Assembly: GCA_001931875.2 (NCBI GenBank)
Contig: MSJH02000802.1
Span: 300,661-364,660, forward strand
Origin: Byssochlamys sp. IMV 00236
Lineage: Eukaryota; Ascomycota; Eurotiomycetes; Eurotiales; Thermoascaceae
Direction: 5' to 3'
Length of the DNA stretch: 64,000 nucleotides
A program made the translations under genes and the position numbers. The first letter of the stretch is position 1; each line of letters begins with the position of its first letter. Below the pieces are notes generated by a model. The model ran no database searches and was not told where the DNA came from. It worked only from the letters and a program-made list of their open reading frames with translations. Shown here piece after piece: positions 34,410-44,465 of the stretch.

Positions 34410-36557
34410 ATGTCTTCCGTTCACAACCAGGGCCAACAGCCACAGGTGGTTTCGAGTGATGGAAACCACAATCAGCAGTTCCAATCGACTTATCGCCAGG
34501 ATGTTCAGCCTGCTATCACTTATGGTACCGGCCAAGGCTATGCTCAGGTGTCAATGAACAATGGCCGTGATACCAATATCCCAGGTTTGACTCACCTACT
34601 TGGAGGCTTGAACCTCCCGAATCAGCGCCCCGGCGCCAAGTATGGTGCTGTCAAGGGCAGCATGCCAGGACCTATGGGACCTAATATTGAAATCAATGGA
34701 GTCCAACGTCCTCCTTACAATGGACAACTCATGCTGGTTCCAGGTGGCCCTATGTACGGTGGCATGCCGCAGGGACCCCCCTACACTCAGGCCCAGTATC
34801 CTGGCCATGACCAGATGAGTCCAATGCACTATATGCCCACTGGAGTCTATCCAGGCTATGTGGCTGGTGCACCCATGATCCCAGGCCCTATTCAGCAGTA
34901 TGTCTCTATATTACCTCATTTTGGAAGGTTGTGGAACTAACTATACCAGCAACGCCTGGACTCCCCCCGAGGAGAATGGTCCAGCTACTCCCATGGTCGA
35001 TGCTAGTGGTCATATGGAGTATTATCCTATGGATCGTTCCACTTATATGGGATACGCTTATCATACACCTCCTCCCCAGGTGCCACAGCCGTATCTTCCT
35101 TACCAAATGATGAAGAGTCCCAGTGGCTACGTGCTTCAGGACCTTGACGCTCTGACTCAACAGGATCCGCCAATTCCGCGCGCGGTCCCTGCAATGTGGA
35201 CCAATCCTTCCGACCTTACCCTTGCAAAGTGTCTAGAGAACCGCGAAGGTATCACTAATGTGTACATCCGTGGTTTCCTTCCGGAAACGACTGATGAGAT
35301 TCTGCATGCTTATGCCTCTCGCTTCGGAAAAATCGATCGTTGCAAGGCCATAGTTGACCTGGAGACAGGTCTTTGCAAGGGGTCAGCCACACTCAGCCAC
35401 ACAATTGAATCGTATTAACTCGTGCTTACTTGGAGTAGGTTTGGCTTTGTCCAGTTTTTCAATTTCGACTCCTGCGAAAACTGTATTCGCGGCTTCTTCC
35501 ATCTCGGATACCAAGCTAGCTTCGCTCAGGTATGAGCTGTCGTCTGATCTAATCTACAATGGTCTCTCACATTATCCAGAAATCTCGCAACTCGCGCCTC
35601 AAGGATCTGGAGGACAAATCTTCCGCAAACATCTATTGTACCAATGTCCCCATAGACTGGACTGAGGCCGTAAGTGAAGCGATTCTGGCTGCCTAGTATT
35701 GCCATGATTGTTAATTTCTATTTTTACAGGATCTTCGTCGTCATTTCCAGCCGTACCATGTTATCTCCGAGAAGATCAGTCGTGATGAGAAGACTGGTGT
35801 GAGTAAGGAAGTGGGATTCGCTCGGTAAGGAAACTCCATCCGTTAATGCGATGCACATCTGACGTGACTTATCTTCTGCCCAGATTCGAGTCCCGTGAGA
35901 TCGCAGAGAAGGTCTTAGCTGAATTCCACAACGTGACTGGCAAGGACGGTGTAAAGCTGCTCCTTCGTTTCGCAGACACGAAAGCCCAAAAGCTTCTTAA
36001 GCAGCAGAGCAATGAGCGCCGTGCCTACCGTGCGGGTGAATATAACTACTCTGTCGAGGTAGTCCAAGGATCTACTCCATCCCCTTCCTTGAATCGTCTT
36101 CAGCAGACAACCTCTCACCTGAGCCCGAACTCTCAGGTTAGCTACCCGTCTCCGATCGGGGTCGGCCCTGTCTGGACACCTGCCACCTCCATCTCGCCGT
36201 CGTAAGTTGAATTAAAATGATCGCACCTTATTATATCACCTGGCTGACGCTTATAGTGGTCCGTTGATGAAGAATTCGATGAGCAACTATCGTATGAACT
36301 CTTGGCCATCTCGCACTCCTTTGGCCAATATGGAGAATACGCCCGTCTACCGTGGGCGCATCTCCTCTATGAACCGCAACCAGAACCCGGACAATGTTTC
36401 AGTTAGCTCCTCGAAGACTGCCCTCCCGATGTCTTCGCAGCCAATCATCAAGGCAGAGACCCCGAGTCCCAAGAAGGAGAATATGAAGGCCGGTTCTCTC
36501 TCACCTATTCCGTCCCACAAGGAAGTGATCCTGTCTACTCCGAAGTCTTGCATGTGA
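34410..36557 (+). CDS. RNA-binding protein with two RRMs, RBMS/MSSP-like
   Basis: Seven exons: 34410-34897, 34950-35381, 35439-35529, 35580-35669, 35730-35824, 35884-36201 and 36257-36557, giving 604 residues. The first 260 residues are Gln/Pro/Gly/Tyr-rich and disordered. RRM1 starts TNVYIRGFLPETTDE, with its RNP1 GFGFVQFF completed across an intron. RRM2 starts ANIYCTNVPIDWTEADLRRH, with RNP1 VGFARFES also split by an intron. The C-terminal tail is Ser/Pro-rich. The tandem RRMs resemble metazoan RBMS (MSSP) proteins and fission-yeast relatives that bind AU-rich single-stranded RNA. Targets are unknown. A further 3' intron could change the last residue. Confidence 0.85.
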
Positions 36558-37211
36558 GACACAACCTGAGGCACAACCGACCTCAAGGTATCCTCAATTC
36601 GACTCTTTTTCATAATTCTGTTTTGCAGCAGGAAGCGATAATTCCGACGCAAACACACAACTATAAACTGTATGCACTTATGACCGACTACGATGTTATG
36701 TTGAGCAGCTTTTCAGACCAGATGAGCGTGTCGAAGATATGTCTTATTTGTTCTCATCAAGACATGTATTGCAACTGGGATGTACAATTATGCGGTTCTA
36801 TTTGTCATCTGGTGATGGGTAACGGGCTGTTAAAGGTGTAGGCGCCTTGTTTGATGTTTGTGTCTCGGAGTTGTTATCACGGGGAGGCTCCCAAAAGTTG
36901 ATTGTGTTTCGAGAGCTACGGCGTACTTCTCTGGGGAGAAGGATTATGGAGTTTTATTTCCAGTATTTGTTACAAGGGCCTGTCTCAATAATGAAATTGT
37001 AAACTAGCTTAACATAGCTGATAATGAGACCCATCATCCCACATAGGTCTATTTGTAGAGGTATATGAATATATATAGCCCAACTCTTGAATTAGCAGAA
37101 TCCAGAACGATATAATGCCGACATGTCTATATGCACCGAGAGAATTGAACCCCTCTCCTCCCACCTTGGTACCCGAGCGCCCAACTAGCTAGCCAAGACA
37201 GTTACCGAGAT
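36558..37211. other. Convergent 3' region of RRM gene and FAD synthase
   Basis: Contains both 3' UTRs. A tRNA-like string on the minus strand at about 37130-37200 has a GGTTCAATTC T-loop-like segment, but the acceptor arms do not pair (see rejected items). No gene is seen. Confidence 0.4.
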
Positions 37212-38123
37212 TCAATGTCGGCCTAGCCTTTCTTCCTCGTCATCCATCAATTCGTACGCCGGACGGTAGCGCTGGTCGTTAGCATCTTCTGCGGTCTTCA
37301 GCTTTGGATTTGGATGGGTGTTACTCGTGCCACCCAGGCTGGTGAAGCCTTGATCATATAGCGAGCAATAGTCGATGCCCAGCCGTCGGATAAAGGCCCA
37401 GATCTCGGCATAGTGCCAGTCAATCACGGGATGTATGCGCATAAAGTCCGGCCACCCATGGTCTGTCCGATCAAAATGCGTCAACTTTGCACCGTGGGGA
37501 TCTGTCCGCCTCGTGCCGACAAAGATGGCCTTGACATTGGGATTGAGTGTCAGGTAGCTTGCGAATGCCGACCGCAAGGTGGTCTTGGGCGGCTCGGTCG
37601 TATAGCGCGTCAGACTGAGATGATACATTCGCGACGAGGACCGGACGAAATCCTCGACCAAGGGAAATGGATCCGGTGGCAGCGCATAGATGGCAGGAAT
37701 GGTAGAAATGCCGCCGTCCGCGGGGCCAGGGAGCGGATGTAAGCCGGCGAGGAAGAGGATGAGCAGGACGAGACAGTCCTTGCCGCCATTATAGGAGAGG
37801 GAGAGTTCGCTGATCTTATACTGTGCTCGCGCGCGCTCGATGACCGATAATGAGATTCGAGTCTGCTCTTGGACGCGAGCGAGCAGCGAGTCTGGAGGAT
37901 GGGATTCGGCGAGGAAGCTATGCACGCGACTGTGGAGATCGGCCGCGACGGCGCTGAGGGGAGGAGGAGGTGGTAATTGAGCGTCTTTCTCATGTGAGCA
38001 TTCGGGCTCTGGGTCCGGAAGTTGTTCTAGACATGGTGGCACCGTAGTTGTTTCTGTGAGGGTTGAGGCGTTGTGGTTGTGGTTATGATTCTGGTGGTGG
38101 TTCTGGACACCGTTGGCGAGCAT
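37212..38123 (-). CDS. fad1: FAD synthase (FMN adenylyltransferase)
   Basis: An intronless 303-residue protein of the PAPS-reductase-like FAD synthase family. The nucleotide-binding loop SYNGGKDCLVLL is at about 109-120. Downstream motifs IFVGTRRTDPHGAKL, IHPVIDWHYAEIWAFIR and the C-terminal LYDQGFTSLGGTSNTHPNP are characteristic of Fad1. It makes FAD from FMN and ATP in the cytosol. The N-terminal 50 residues are low-complexity (His/Asn and Pro runs) and probably disordered. The motifs are closer to Fad1 than to PAPS reductase. Confidence 0.95.
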   Translation of the reverse strand: MLANGVQNHHQNHNHNHNASTLTETTTVPPCLEQLPDPEPECSHEKDAQLPPPPPLSAVAADLHSRVHSFLAESHPPDSLLARVQEQTRISLSVIERARAQYKISELSLSYNGGKDCLVLLILFLAGLHPLPGPADGGISTIPAIYALPPDPFPLVEDFVRSSSRMYHLSLTRYTTEPPKTTLRSAFASYLTLNPNVKAIFVGTRRTDPHGAKLTHFDRTDHGWPDFMRIHPVIDWHYAEIWAFIRRLGIDYCSLYDQGFTSLGGTSNTHPNPKLKTAEDANDQRYRPAYELMDDEEERLGRH

Positions 38124-39007
38124 TGTGACGTTGCGGGATAATCTAGCAGCGGCGACGATACCAGGACGAGTTTCTCATCACGAATAATAAGATGATCTTC
38201 TTTTTTTCTTCTTCTTCTTCTTCTTTTGTCTTTTTTTCCTTCTTCATGCAAAAGAAAAGAAGTGTAGATCGTTTATTTCTTACTTATTGCGGGGAAAGTC
38301 AAGAAGCTGAGAGAAGAGTAGGGAAATAATGTCCCGAGGGGTTTAAACGCATTCATTGATTTAAGAGTCGAGACCCTCGGGGCGGCGCGGAGAAGGGCCA
38401 AATCGGTAGTTAATATGTACCTATCTTTTTTCCTTAAAGGATTAATCCAGAAGGGGAAAATAAAAAAGGAAAAAATACGAGAAGAGATATACTATCTCAC
38501 CAATCCCGTCTCTCCTCTTTTTCTAACTTCCCCGTTTAGTTTCCGTGGTCTTTCATTCTTGCCCCTCTTTAGTTTGAGGAGGCGTTGGAGTCATTCATTT
38601 TCTCGGGCCGGTTAATTAAGACTCAAGCGAACCTTCTGGAGCCCCGCGATGATTGTTGTGGGTGTTATTTACTTTTTGAGGATATTATTATTATGATTAT
38701 TATTATATGGAGATCAAGTAAGTAAATTTACATACAGAGCTGGAGTTGAGTTCTGAGGTTTATGATCGGAGATTTGCTGGGGGAGTCTCCTGGACTATGT
38801 ATGTATGTACCTGTACGTACAGTACATGAGAATAACCGGTTGAAGTGAATAATATCTTTGGATAGCAGAGGGCGTGGGAAAAATATGGACTGCGATTTTG
38901 ATTTCTCAGTAGGGTATTATTATAATCATACAACCAATTCATCTGCCTCTTTTCCTTGACGCCTAGTTGAGACCCCGAGCAACGCTGGAAACGACTTCTA
39001 GCAGGCT
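38124..39007. promoter_or_regulatory. FAD synthase upstream region and 3' side of the J-protein gene
   Basis: Just before the fad1 start lies a CTT/AAG trinucleotide tract (about 38206-38226). The rest is AT-rich, with TTA/ATT repeats near 38690. No gene is seen. Confidence 0.45.
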
Positions 39008-39795
39008 TCATCCCAGCACTTTCATCTTTTTCTTCTTCTTGCCTCCCTCCCCCTTATCCTTCTTATGGCCCTTCTGCCAATCCCTCCAGCTGCCGATTCT
39101 CTCGTCGCGCGTGTTCTCCCATGCGTCCTGCGCCTCGCGCTTCCGTTTCCGCTCCGCCAGCTCCTCTTCCTCCTTGCGCTGCTGCCGTCCTTCTTCCTGC
39201 AGGCGCGCCTTCATCTGTCGTCGCCGTCGCGCTTCTTCTTCCAGCAGCACCTCGACTGTCTTCTTCCGCCATTCCTTCTTGAACTCCTCCGTCTTAAGCT
39301 CGGGCGAGTCGAGCGTGTACTTGTGCTCTCGAATCAGGAGCCGGCGAGCGTCCGCAATACATTCGTCGAGGTATTCGCGCGCCTTTTCGTCTAGTAATGT
39401 CGTCTGTGCCTTCTTGAGCCGGTCGAAAGCGTCCGGAGCGGCGGGATTCTTGGTCTTATCCGGGTGGATAAGAAGAGATTTCTTGCGATACTGGAGCTTG
39501 ATGTCGGATTCAGGCACTCCGGGCTGGAGGTCGAGGACGGCGTAGCTGTAGCAGGTTGGAAGGAAGATTAGTATTCATATACAATGTCTTCTCTAGCATG
39601 GGTGTATTCGATAATTAGCGAGTAGGTCTACTTACGCATCGAGTGAGAAGGCATTTCGAATCCTGTCGATCTCCGCATCCTGAGGTCGCGTGTCAGCAGT
39701 CTTGCCTCGCGGCTTGGAACATGATGCCATACCTTCTGGAACTCGGATGCTTCCCTCTCGAGCGCATCAAGCGCATCAATCTCGTCGTCAGGCAT
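39008..39795 (-). CDS. J-domain splicing protein, DNAJC8/Spf31-like
   Basis: Exons 39795-39733, 39679-39636 and 39545-39008 give 214 residues. Splicing restores the J-domain: [21 protein letters not shown] then [18 protein letters not shown], with the HPD motif that stimulates Hsp70. The C-terminal 120 residues are a charged Lys/Glu/Arg helix ending [10 protein letters not shown]. This layout matches human DNAJC8 and fission-yeast Spf31, which associate with the spliceosome. The open frame extends upstream to 39912 but contains no ATG there, so the start at MPDDEIDAL is chosen. It is divergent from dbp4, with 245 bases between starts. Confidence 0.82.
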
Positions 39796-40040
39796 CTGGA
39801 GATAGTCGTCTGCCGGCAACAGAGGATATCCAAGCGCAGCAAGAGCAGCTTCTTCGTTCTCCAACCGGTGTGGGGAAGATTGACGCTCTTCTTCGGTCTC
39901 GAGGTGGTTCAACTTATCTTATCGCGGAGATGACTAAGCACGACCGGCAAAGAAAAAAAGTCGCGGAGAAAGAGAGAAAATCACGCCGAAGCAGACTGGA
40001 AAGTTGGATCAAACCACGAAACAAGAGGAGCAAAGACAAT
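39796..40040. promoter_or_regulatory. Compact bidirectional promoter of the J-protein and dbp4 genes
   Basis: Only 245 bases separate the two start codons, so both promoters and leaders overlap. The plus-strand frame of dbp4 is open through this region (including an in-frame ATG at about 39930) but looks like leader. Confidence 0.6.
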
Positions 40041-42446
40041 ATGGCTCCTGCGCGCGGTGGCCATCATGGCAAAACGAACAAGCCCGTCCGCACGACAGCA
40101 AGGACCCTGAAGCGCAAGCGTGGTGAGGAGGAACTCGAGTCGCTCAACCAGCGCGTGGAGGAGCTGGATCCCAAGAACAGACTCGAGTCGTTTTCCGAAC
40201 TGCCTCTCTCTGAACCCACGGCTGCTGGACTGGAGGCCTCTCACTACAAGGCCCTGACGGATATTCAGTCTCGTGCGATTCCATATGCGCTCAAGGGCCG
40301 CGATATTCTGGGAGCTGCAAAGACCGGTAGTGGTAAGACGCTTGCGTTCATCGTCCCGATGCTCGAGAACCTATATCGCAAAAGATGGACCGAATATGAT
40401 GGACTTGGGGCTCTGATCCTCTCCCCGACTCGTGAATTGGCAATTCAGATCTTCGAAGTCCTCCGGAAAGTTGGACGAAACCATACTTTGTCTGCAGGTC
40501 TGGTCATTGGTGGAAAGAGTCTCAAGGAAGAACAAGAAAGATTGGGAAGGATGAATATCCTGGTCTGCACGCCCGGACGAATGCTGCAGCATCTGGACCA
40601 GACGGCCTCGTTCGATACGTACAATCTCCAGATGTTGATCCTGGATGAGGCGGATCGGATTATGGATATGGGTTTCCAGCACACCGTTGACGCTATTATC
40701 GATCATCTGCCCAAGGAACGACAGACGATGCTTTTCAGCGCTACGCAGACGAACAAAGTCTCGGATCTCGCACGGCTGAGTCTGCAGGACCCCGAGTATG
40801 TTGCGGTCCATGAGACTGCTTCTAGTGCGACACCGTCGACTCTGCAGCAACACTACGTCGTCACGCCACTGCCTCAGAAGTTGGATACCCTGTGGAGTTT
40901 CATCCGCAGCAACTTGAAATCCAAGACGATTGTGTTCTTCTCGTCGGGAAAGCAAGTGCGGTTTGTCTACGAATCTTTTAGACACATGCAGCCTGGTATC
41001 CCATTGTTGCATTTGCACGGACGTCAAAAGCAAGGAGGAAGACTAGATATCACAGCCAGGTTTTCAGCGTCGAAGTCCTCCGTTCTATTTGCTACGGATG
41101 TCGCAGCACGAGGATTGGACTTTCCTGCGGTGGACTGGGTTATTCAGGCTGATTGCCCTGAAGATGCGGATACCTACATTCATCGAGTTGGCCGTACGGC
41201 GCGTTACGAACGTAACGGACGTGCAGTTCTGTTCCTGGAGCCTAGCGAGGAAGAGGGGATGCTGAAGCGCCTGGAGCAGAAGAAGGTGCCTATCGAGCGC
41301 ATCAATATCAAGGCGAAGAAGCAGCAGAGCATCAAGAACCAGTTGCAGAACATGTGTTTCAAGGACCCGGAGTTGAAGTACTTGGGTCAAAAGGCGTTCA
41401 TCTCTTACGTCAAGTCGGTCCACATCCAGAAAGACAAGGAAGTCTTTAAGGTCAAGGAGCTGCCCTTGGAGGAATTCGCTGCTAGCTTGGGTCTACCCGG
41501 TGCTCCTCGAATCAAGTTCATCAAGGGAGAGGACACCAAGTCTGCCAAGAACAAGCCGCGAGCGCTGAGAGAATTGTCCAGCAGCGGCGAGTCAGATGAG
41601 GAGGGTGACAAGAAGAAGGAGAAGGAGAAGAAGGTCCGTACGAAGTACGATCGTATGTTCGAGCGACGCAACATGGACGTTCTGGCGGAACATCACACCA
41701 AGCTGATCAACGATGATGGAACGGCCGTTGATAATGCAGCGGAAGATGAGGAGGAGGATGAGGATTTCCTCTCTGTCAAGCGCCGCTTCGATGCTGGCGA
41801 CAAGCAGCTCGACGATGCCGTCTCGAATCTTAACATCAAAGACAAGGACGTCAAGGTGGTTAATCTGAGCGGTAATGAGCCGCTCATCATCGACTCTAAG
41901 CGACGTGAAAAGCTTCTGAAATCCAAGAAGAAACTGCTCAAGTACATGGGCAAAGGAACCAAGCTCATCTACGACGAAGACGGCAACCCTCACGAGGTCT
42001 ACGAGCTGGAAGACGAGGAGAAGTTCAGAGCAGCAGGAGCACCAGAGGAACAACGTGCCAAGTTCCTCGAAACCGAAGCCGAGAGGACCCAGCGGGCAGA
42101 TCTGGAGGACAAGGAGATCGCCAAGCAGAAGCGCAGGGAGAAGAAGGAGAAACGCAAGGCGCGCGAGCGCGAATTGGCTATGGCGGAAGAAGAAACCGAA
42201 CCGGTTGCCACGCTGGCCCCATTCGAAGGCGAGGATGGAGCAGAGGCAGACCACATGTCATCCGAAGAGGAAGAAGAACGACACCCTCCGGCCAAGAAGC
42301 AGAAGAAGTGGTTCCAAGATGCTTCCGAAGACGAAGACCAAACACGCGGCTCCAAGGGCAAGAAAGGCAAAAACCAGCGTGCGGAGCCGATGGAAGTCGA
42401 GACATTGGAGGATCTCGAAGCTCTCGCTACCGGACTACTTGGTTAG
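40041..42446 (+). CDS. dbp4: DEAD-box RNA helicase Dbp4 (Hca4)
   Basis: Intronless, 801 residues. The start [20 protein letters not shown] agrees with the Aspergillus Dbp4 opening. The Q-motif region [20 protein letters not shown] is followed by Walker [16 protein letters not shown], the DEAD motif ILDEADR, SAT, and the C-terminal helicase motifs [12 protein letters not shown] and HRVGRTARY. The helicase core is followed by the short C-terminal helicase-associated domain and a 300-residue charged tail, as in the family. Dbp4 acts in the nucleolus, releasing U14 snoRNA from pre-rRNA during 18S maturation. An in-frame upstream ATG at about 39930 would add a basic extension but is not family-like. 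Confidence 0.95.
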   Translation: MAPARGGHHGKTNKPVRTTARTLKRKRGEEELESLNQRVEELDPKNRLESFSELPLSEPTAAGLEASHYKALTDIQSRAIPYALKGRDILGAAKTGSGKTLAFIVPMLENLYRKRWTEYDGLGALILSPTRELAIQIFEVLRKVGRNHTLSAGLVIGGKSLKEEQERLGRMNILVCTPGRMLQHLDQTASFDTYNLQMLILDEADRIMDMGFQHTVDAIIDHLPKERQTMLFSATQTNKVSDLARLSLQDPEYVAVHETASSATPSTLQQHYVVTPLPQKLDTLWSFIRSNLKSKTIVFFSSGKQVRFVYESFRHMQPGIPLLHLHGRQKQGGRLDITARFSASKSSVLFATDVAARGLDFPAVDWVIQADCPEDADTYIHRVGRTARYERNGRAVLFLEPSEEEGMLKRLEQKKVPIERINIKAKKQQSIKNQLQNMCFKDPELKYLGQKAFISYVKSVHIQKDKEVFKVKELPLEEFAASLGLPGAPRIKFIKGEDTKSAKNKPRALRELSSSGESDEEGDKKKEKEKKVRTKYDRMFERRNMDVLAEHHTKLINDDGTAVDNAAEDEEEDEDFLSVKRRFDAGDKQLDDAVSNLNIKDKDVKVVNLSGNEPLIIDSKRREKLLKSKKKLLKYMGKGTKLIYDEDGNPHEVYELEDEEKFRAAGAPEEQRAKFLETEAERTQRADLEDKEIAKQKRREKKEKRKARERELAMAEEETEPVATLAPFEGEDGAEADHMSSEEEEERHPPAKKQKKWFQDASEDEDQTRGSKGKKGKNQRAEPMEVETLEDLEALATGLLG

Positions 42447-43120
42447 AGATGACGGGATTAAAAACCATTGTCGGTCCGACATATCCCTCCTCCCTGCTAG
42501 CCTTTTCTTTTTTCTTTCTTTCTACTTGTATGGCGTACATTTGTTGTATTTACTCGCTGTCGATATATCCCTCTGTTGTGCATATTAGCGTTTGCGGACG
42601 GCATATTCATCTCATGGAGAGGAAAGGGAAAAGTTATCATTTATTTATAGGGGTTAATTGTCTATAAATTAGAACATTTGCATCAATTTGCCATGTCTTT
42701 CTAGTCTTCGATTGTAATCCTATATTATAATCGAACTCACTACAGTTAGAGCGTATGTTTCTGAAGATGCAATCTTTGGTGACCTTTTCGCCATATTCTA
42801 TATTCTGGGGCCCATCTTGGGCTCTATAGTCCCGTCGCACCTACCAGTACGAAGTACTTAGCCCAAACACACAAGCAAGCTAAATGGTCAGTCCATCTTC
42901 CAATAAGCAACTACCTACAGTACGATAGCGCCGCATATAGCTAGAACAGCCAATAAGACAGGATGGCGCTGTTAGTTCAAAGAGAATCTATTTTAGGAAA
43001 ATAACTGATTACCCCTCGCAATAACAATAATAATAGCTACTTATATGAGCTACAACCACCATATACATACTCCCGAGACCCTAAATTACTATACATACAC
43101 TTCCTACATCATCATCCAAC
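42447..43120. other. Intergenic region after dbp4
   Basis: dbp4 3' UTR, then AT-rich DNA leading to the small orphan's promoter. A short palindromic element (AAGTACTT) is near 42855. No gene is seen. Confidence 0.4.
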
Positions 43121-43540
43121 ATGCCTCCAACCACTTCACTATACATTGCATTCTACAACGACCCAGACAGCATATACAAACACTGGGCCCTATTCATCGA
43201 CGGCCCCACCAACGCCGATAAAACCATCCTCAACATCATGGGTTCGTCGACACGATACCGATTTGAAATGAGAACTTCAAACCCTCGCCAAGAGCAGAAT
43301 CTCTTGGAACTATTCTATCTATGTGATGTCGACACTTCCAGGATCAGCGCTATCAGACATATTGCTGAGAATGAGGTGGTGATCCATAATGAATATCCGG
43401 GATATAATTGTCAGGATTATGTGTTGGAGGTTTTGGAGGAGTTGGAGAGTAGAGGGATTGTTGATGGGGATGGGGATGGGGATAGGGGTTATGTTCAGAA
43501 GAAGAAAGAGCTTGTGAGGAGACAAGAGGGGTTGATGTAG
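43121..43540 (+). CDS. Small protein with permuted papain-like (LRAT/NlpC-like) signature
   Basis: A single exon of 139 residues starting MPPTTSLYIAFYNDPDSIY. It has a His in IYKHWALFIDG (His21), a beta-rich middle, and GYNCQDYVLEVLEEL with Cys97. In permuted papain-like families such as LRAT the His precedes an Asn-Cys motif in just this order, so a cysteine hydrolase or acyltransferase fold is possible. Small fungal orphans of this kind are often annotated only as a domain of unknown function. No signal peptide is seen. The C-terminus has a Gly/Asp repeat (DGDGDGDRG). The gene stands alone and the substrate is unknown. Confidence 0.6.
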   Translation: MPPTTSLYIAFYNDPDSIYKHWALFIDGPTNADKTILNIMGSSTRYRFEMRTSNPRQEQNLLELFYLCDVDTSRISAIRHIAENEVVIHNEYPGYNCQDYVLEVLEELESRGIVDGDGDGDRGYVQKKKELVRRQEGLM

Positions 43541-44465
43541 ATTCTTCTCCCGCATTATTATTATTATTATCGATCTAGGTATTCTCCAGATTACTACTAG
43601 TACACTTCTGTTTCTGGTATTATTGGTGTGTTTTGTTTTATATGTTTTCAAGTTGCAGTTTCTATATCGGCATAGCCGGATTTTTTTTCGAACCCCTTCG
43701 CTTACTTAGCTTATCTTATCTATAATGTAGGTAGGTACGTCCATAATGTCGATAGTGGCAATAATGATGATGATAAGATCGCTTATTAGATCAGTAGTTT
43801 CCATTCCATTGGCAGGGCCAATGTGAAATCATTTGGGTAATTCTTCCTGCTGAAATGACATTGCGTTTCGCACAATTGGCAGTGATGCATATCGATCACT
43901 TGAACTGTCTCTGGATATCGCGATATGATCTAGTCCGTAAATCGGCATTGTGCCGGGGGAGATCCAACGCATTTTCCTCAAGATCTAGTGCGTCGAGTAC
44001 TTGTGAGATGAGGGAGGTCTCGAAGATGCTTTCTGACAGGCCTTGTTTGAGTCGGGTTCAATTGCCGAGATAGATCTTCTCCAGAGTAAATACTTGCTCT
44101 CTTATGATTGTTCCTCGTTGTCCTGGCTACCGGGTGGTCCCATATCGTGAGCTTATTTTGGGCTAAAGTATGGAGATCTGGATCTCGTCATGTAGCTGAA
44201 GCGAGTTCAGATATGACAAATGAGCAAGATCAGATGGGATTTAAGAGGGTAGTATCAAGTGGAATGAAGGTTAAGTGGGATGAACGTGAGTGGAATTAAA
44301 TAAGATCAAAGTTCTTGTTGTGATCATCTACTAAGTACGGCATTAGTCAGATGTCTATGCAGACTTTAAAATCAAGAAGACTCAGCAATGATCTAGCAGT
44401 GGTATTAATTATCCGATAAGTAAAGCAAATCCCCCCGACTCCAAGTCAGTACTCCGTTCCAGTAT
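43541..44465. other. Intergenic region with a possible gene relic
   Basis: AT-rich, with TTA repeats just after 43550. The minus strand at 44055-43896 reads as a protein-like 53-codon frame (for example ISQVLDALDLEENALDLP) without a start codon, possibly a relic. Nothing else is supported. Confidence 0.35.

Noticed and set aside
37130..37200. tRNA-like sequence on the minus strand
   Set aside because: It has a D-arm-like and a T-loop-like segment, but no matching seven-base acceptor stem and no convincing anticodon arm.
39690..40040. Upstream extension of the dbp4 reading frame
   Set aside because: Open in frame but overlaps the divergent J-protein gene and promoter; Dbp4 homologues begin at the ATG at 40041.
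40371..41033. 220-codon minus-strand frame opposite the dbp4 helicase core
   Set aside because: Antisense shadow of conserved helicase motifs.
41592..42254. 220-codon minus-strand frame opposite dbp4
   Set aside because: Leu/Phe-rich antisense image of the charged Dbp4 tail.
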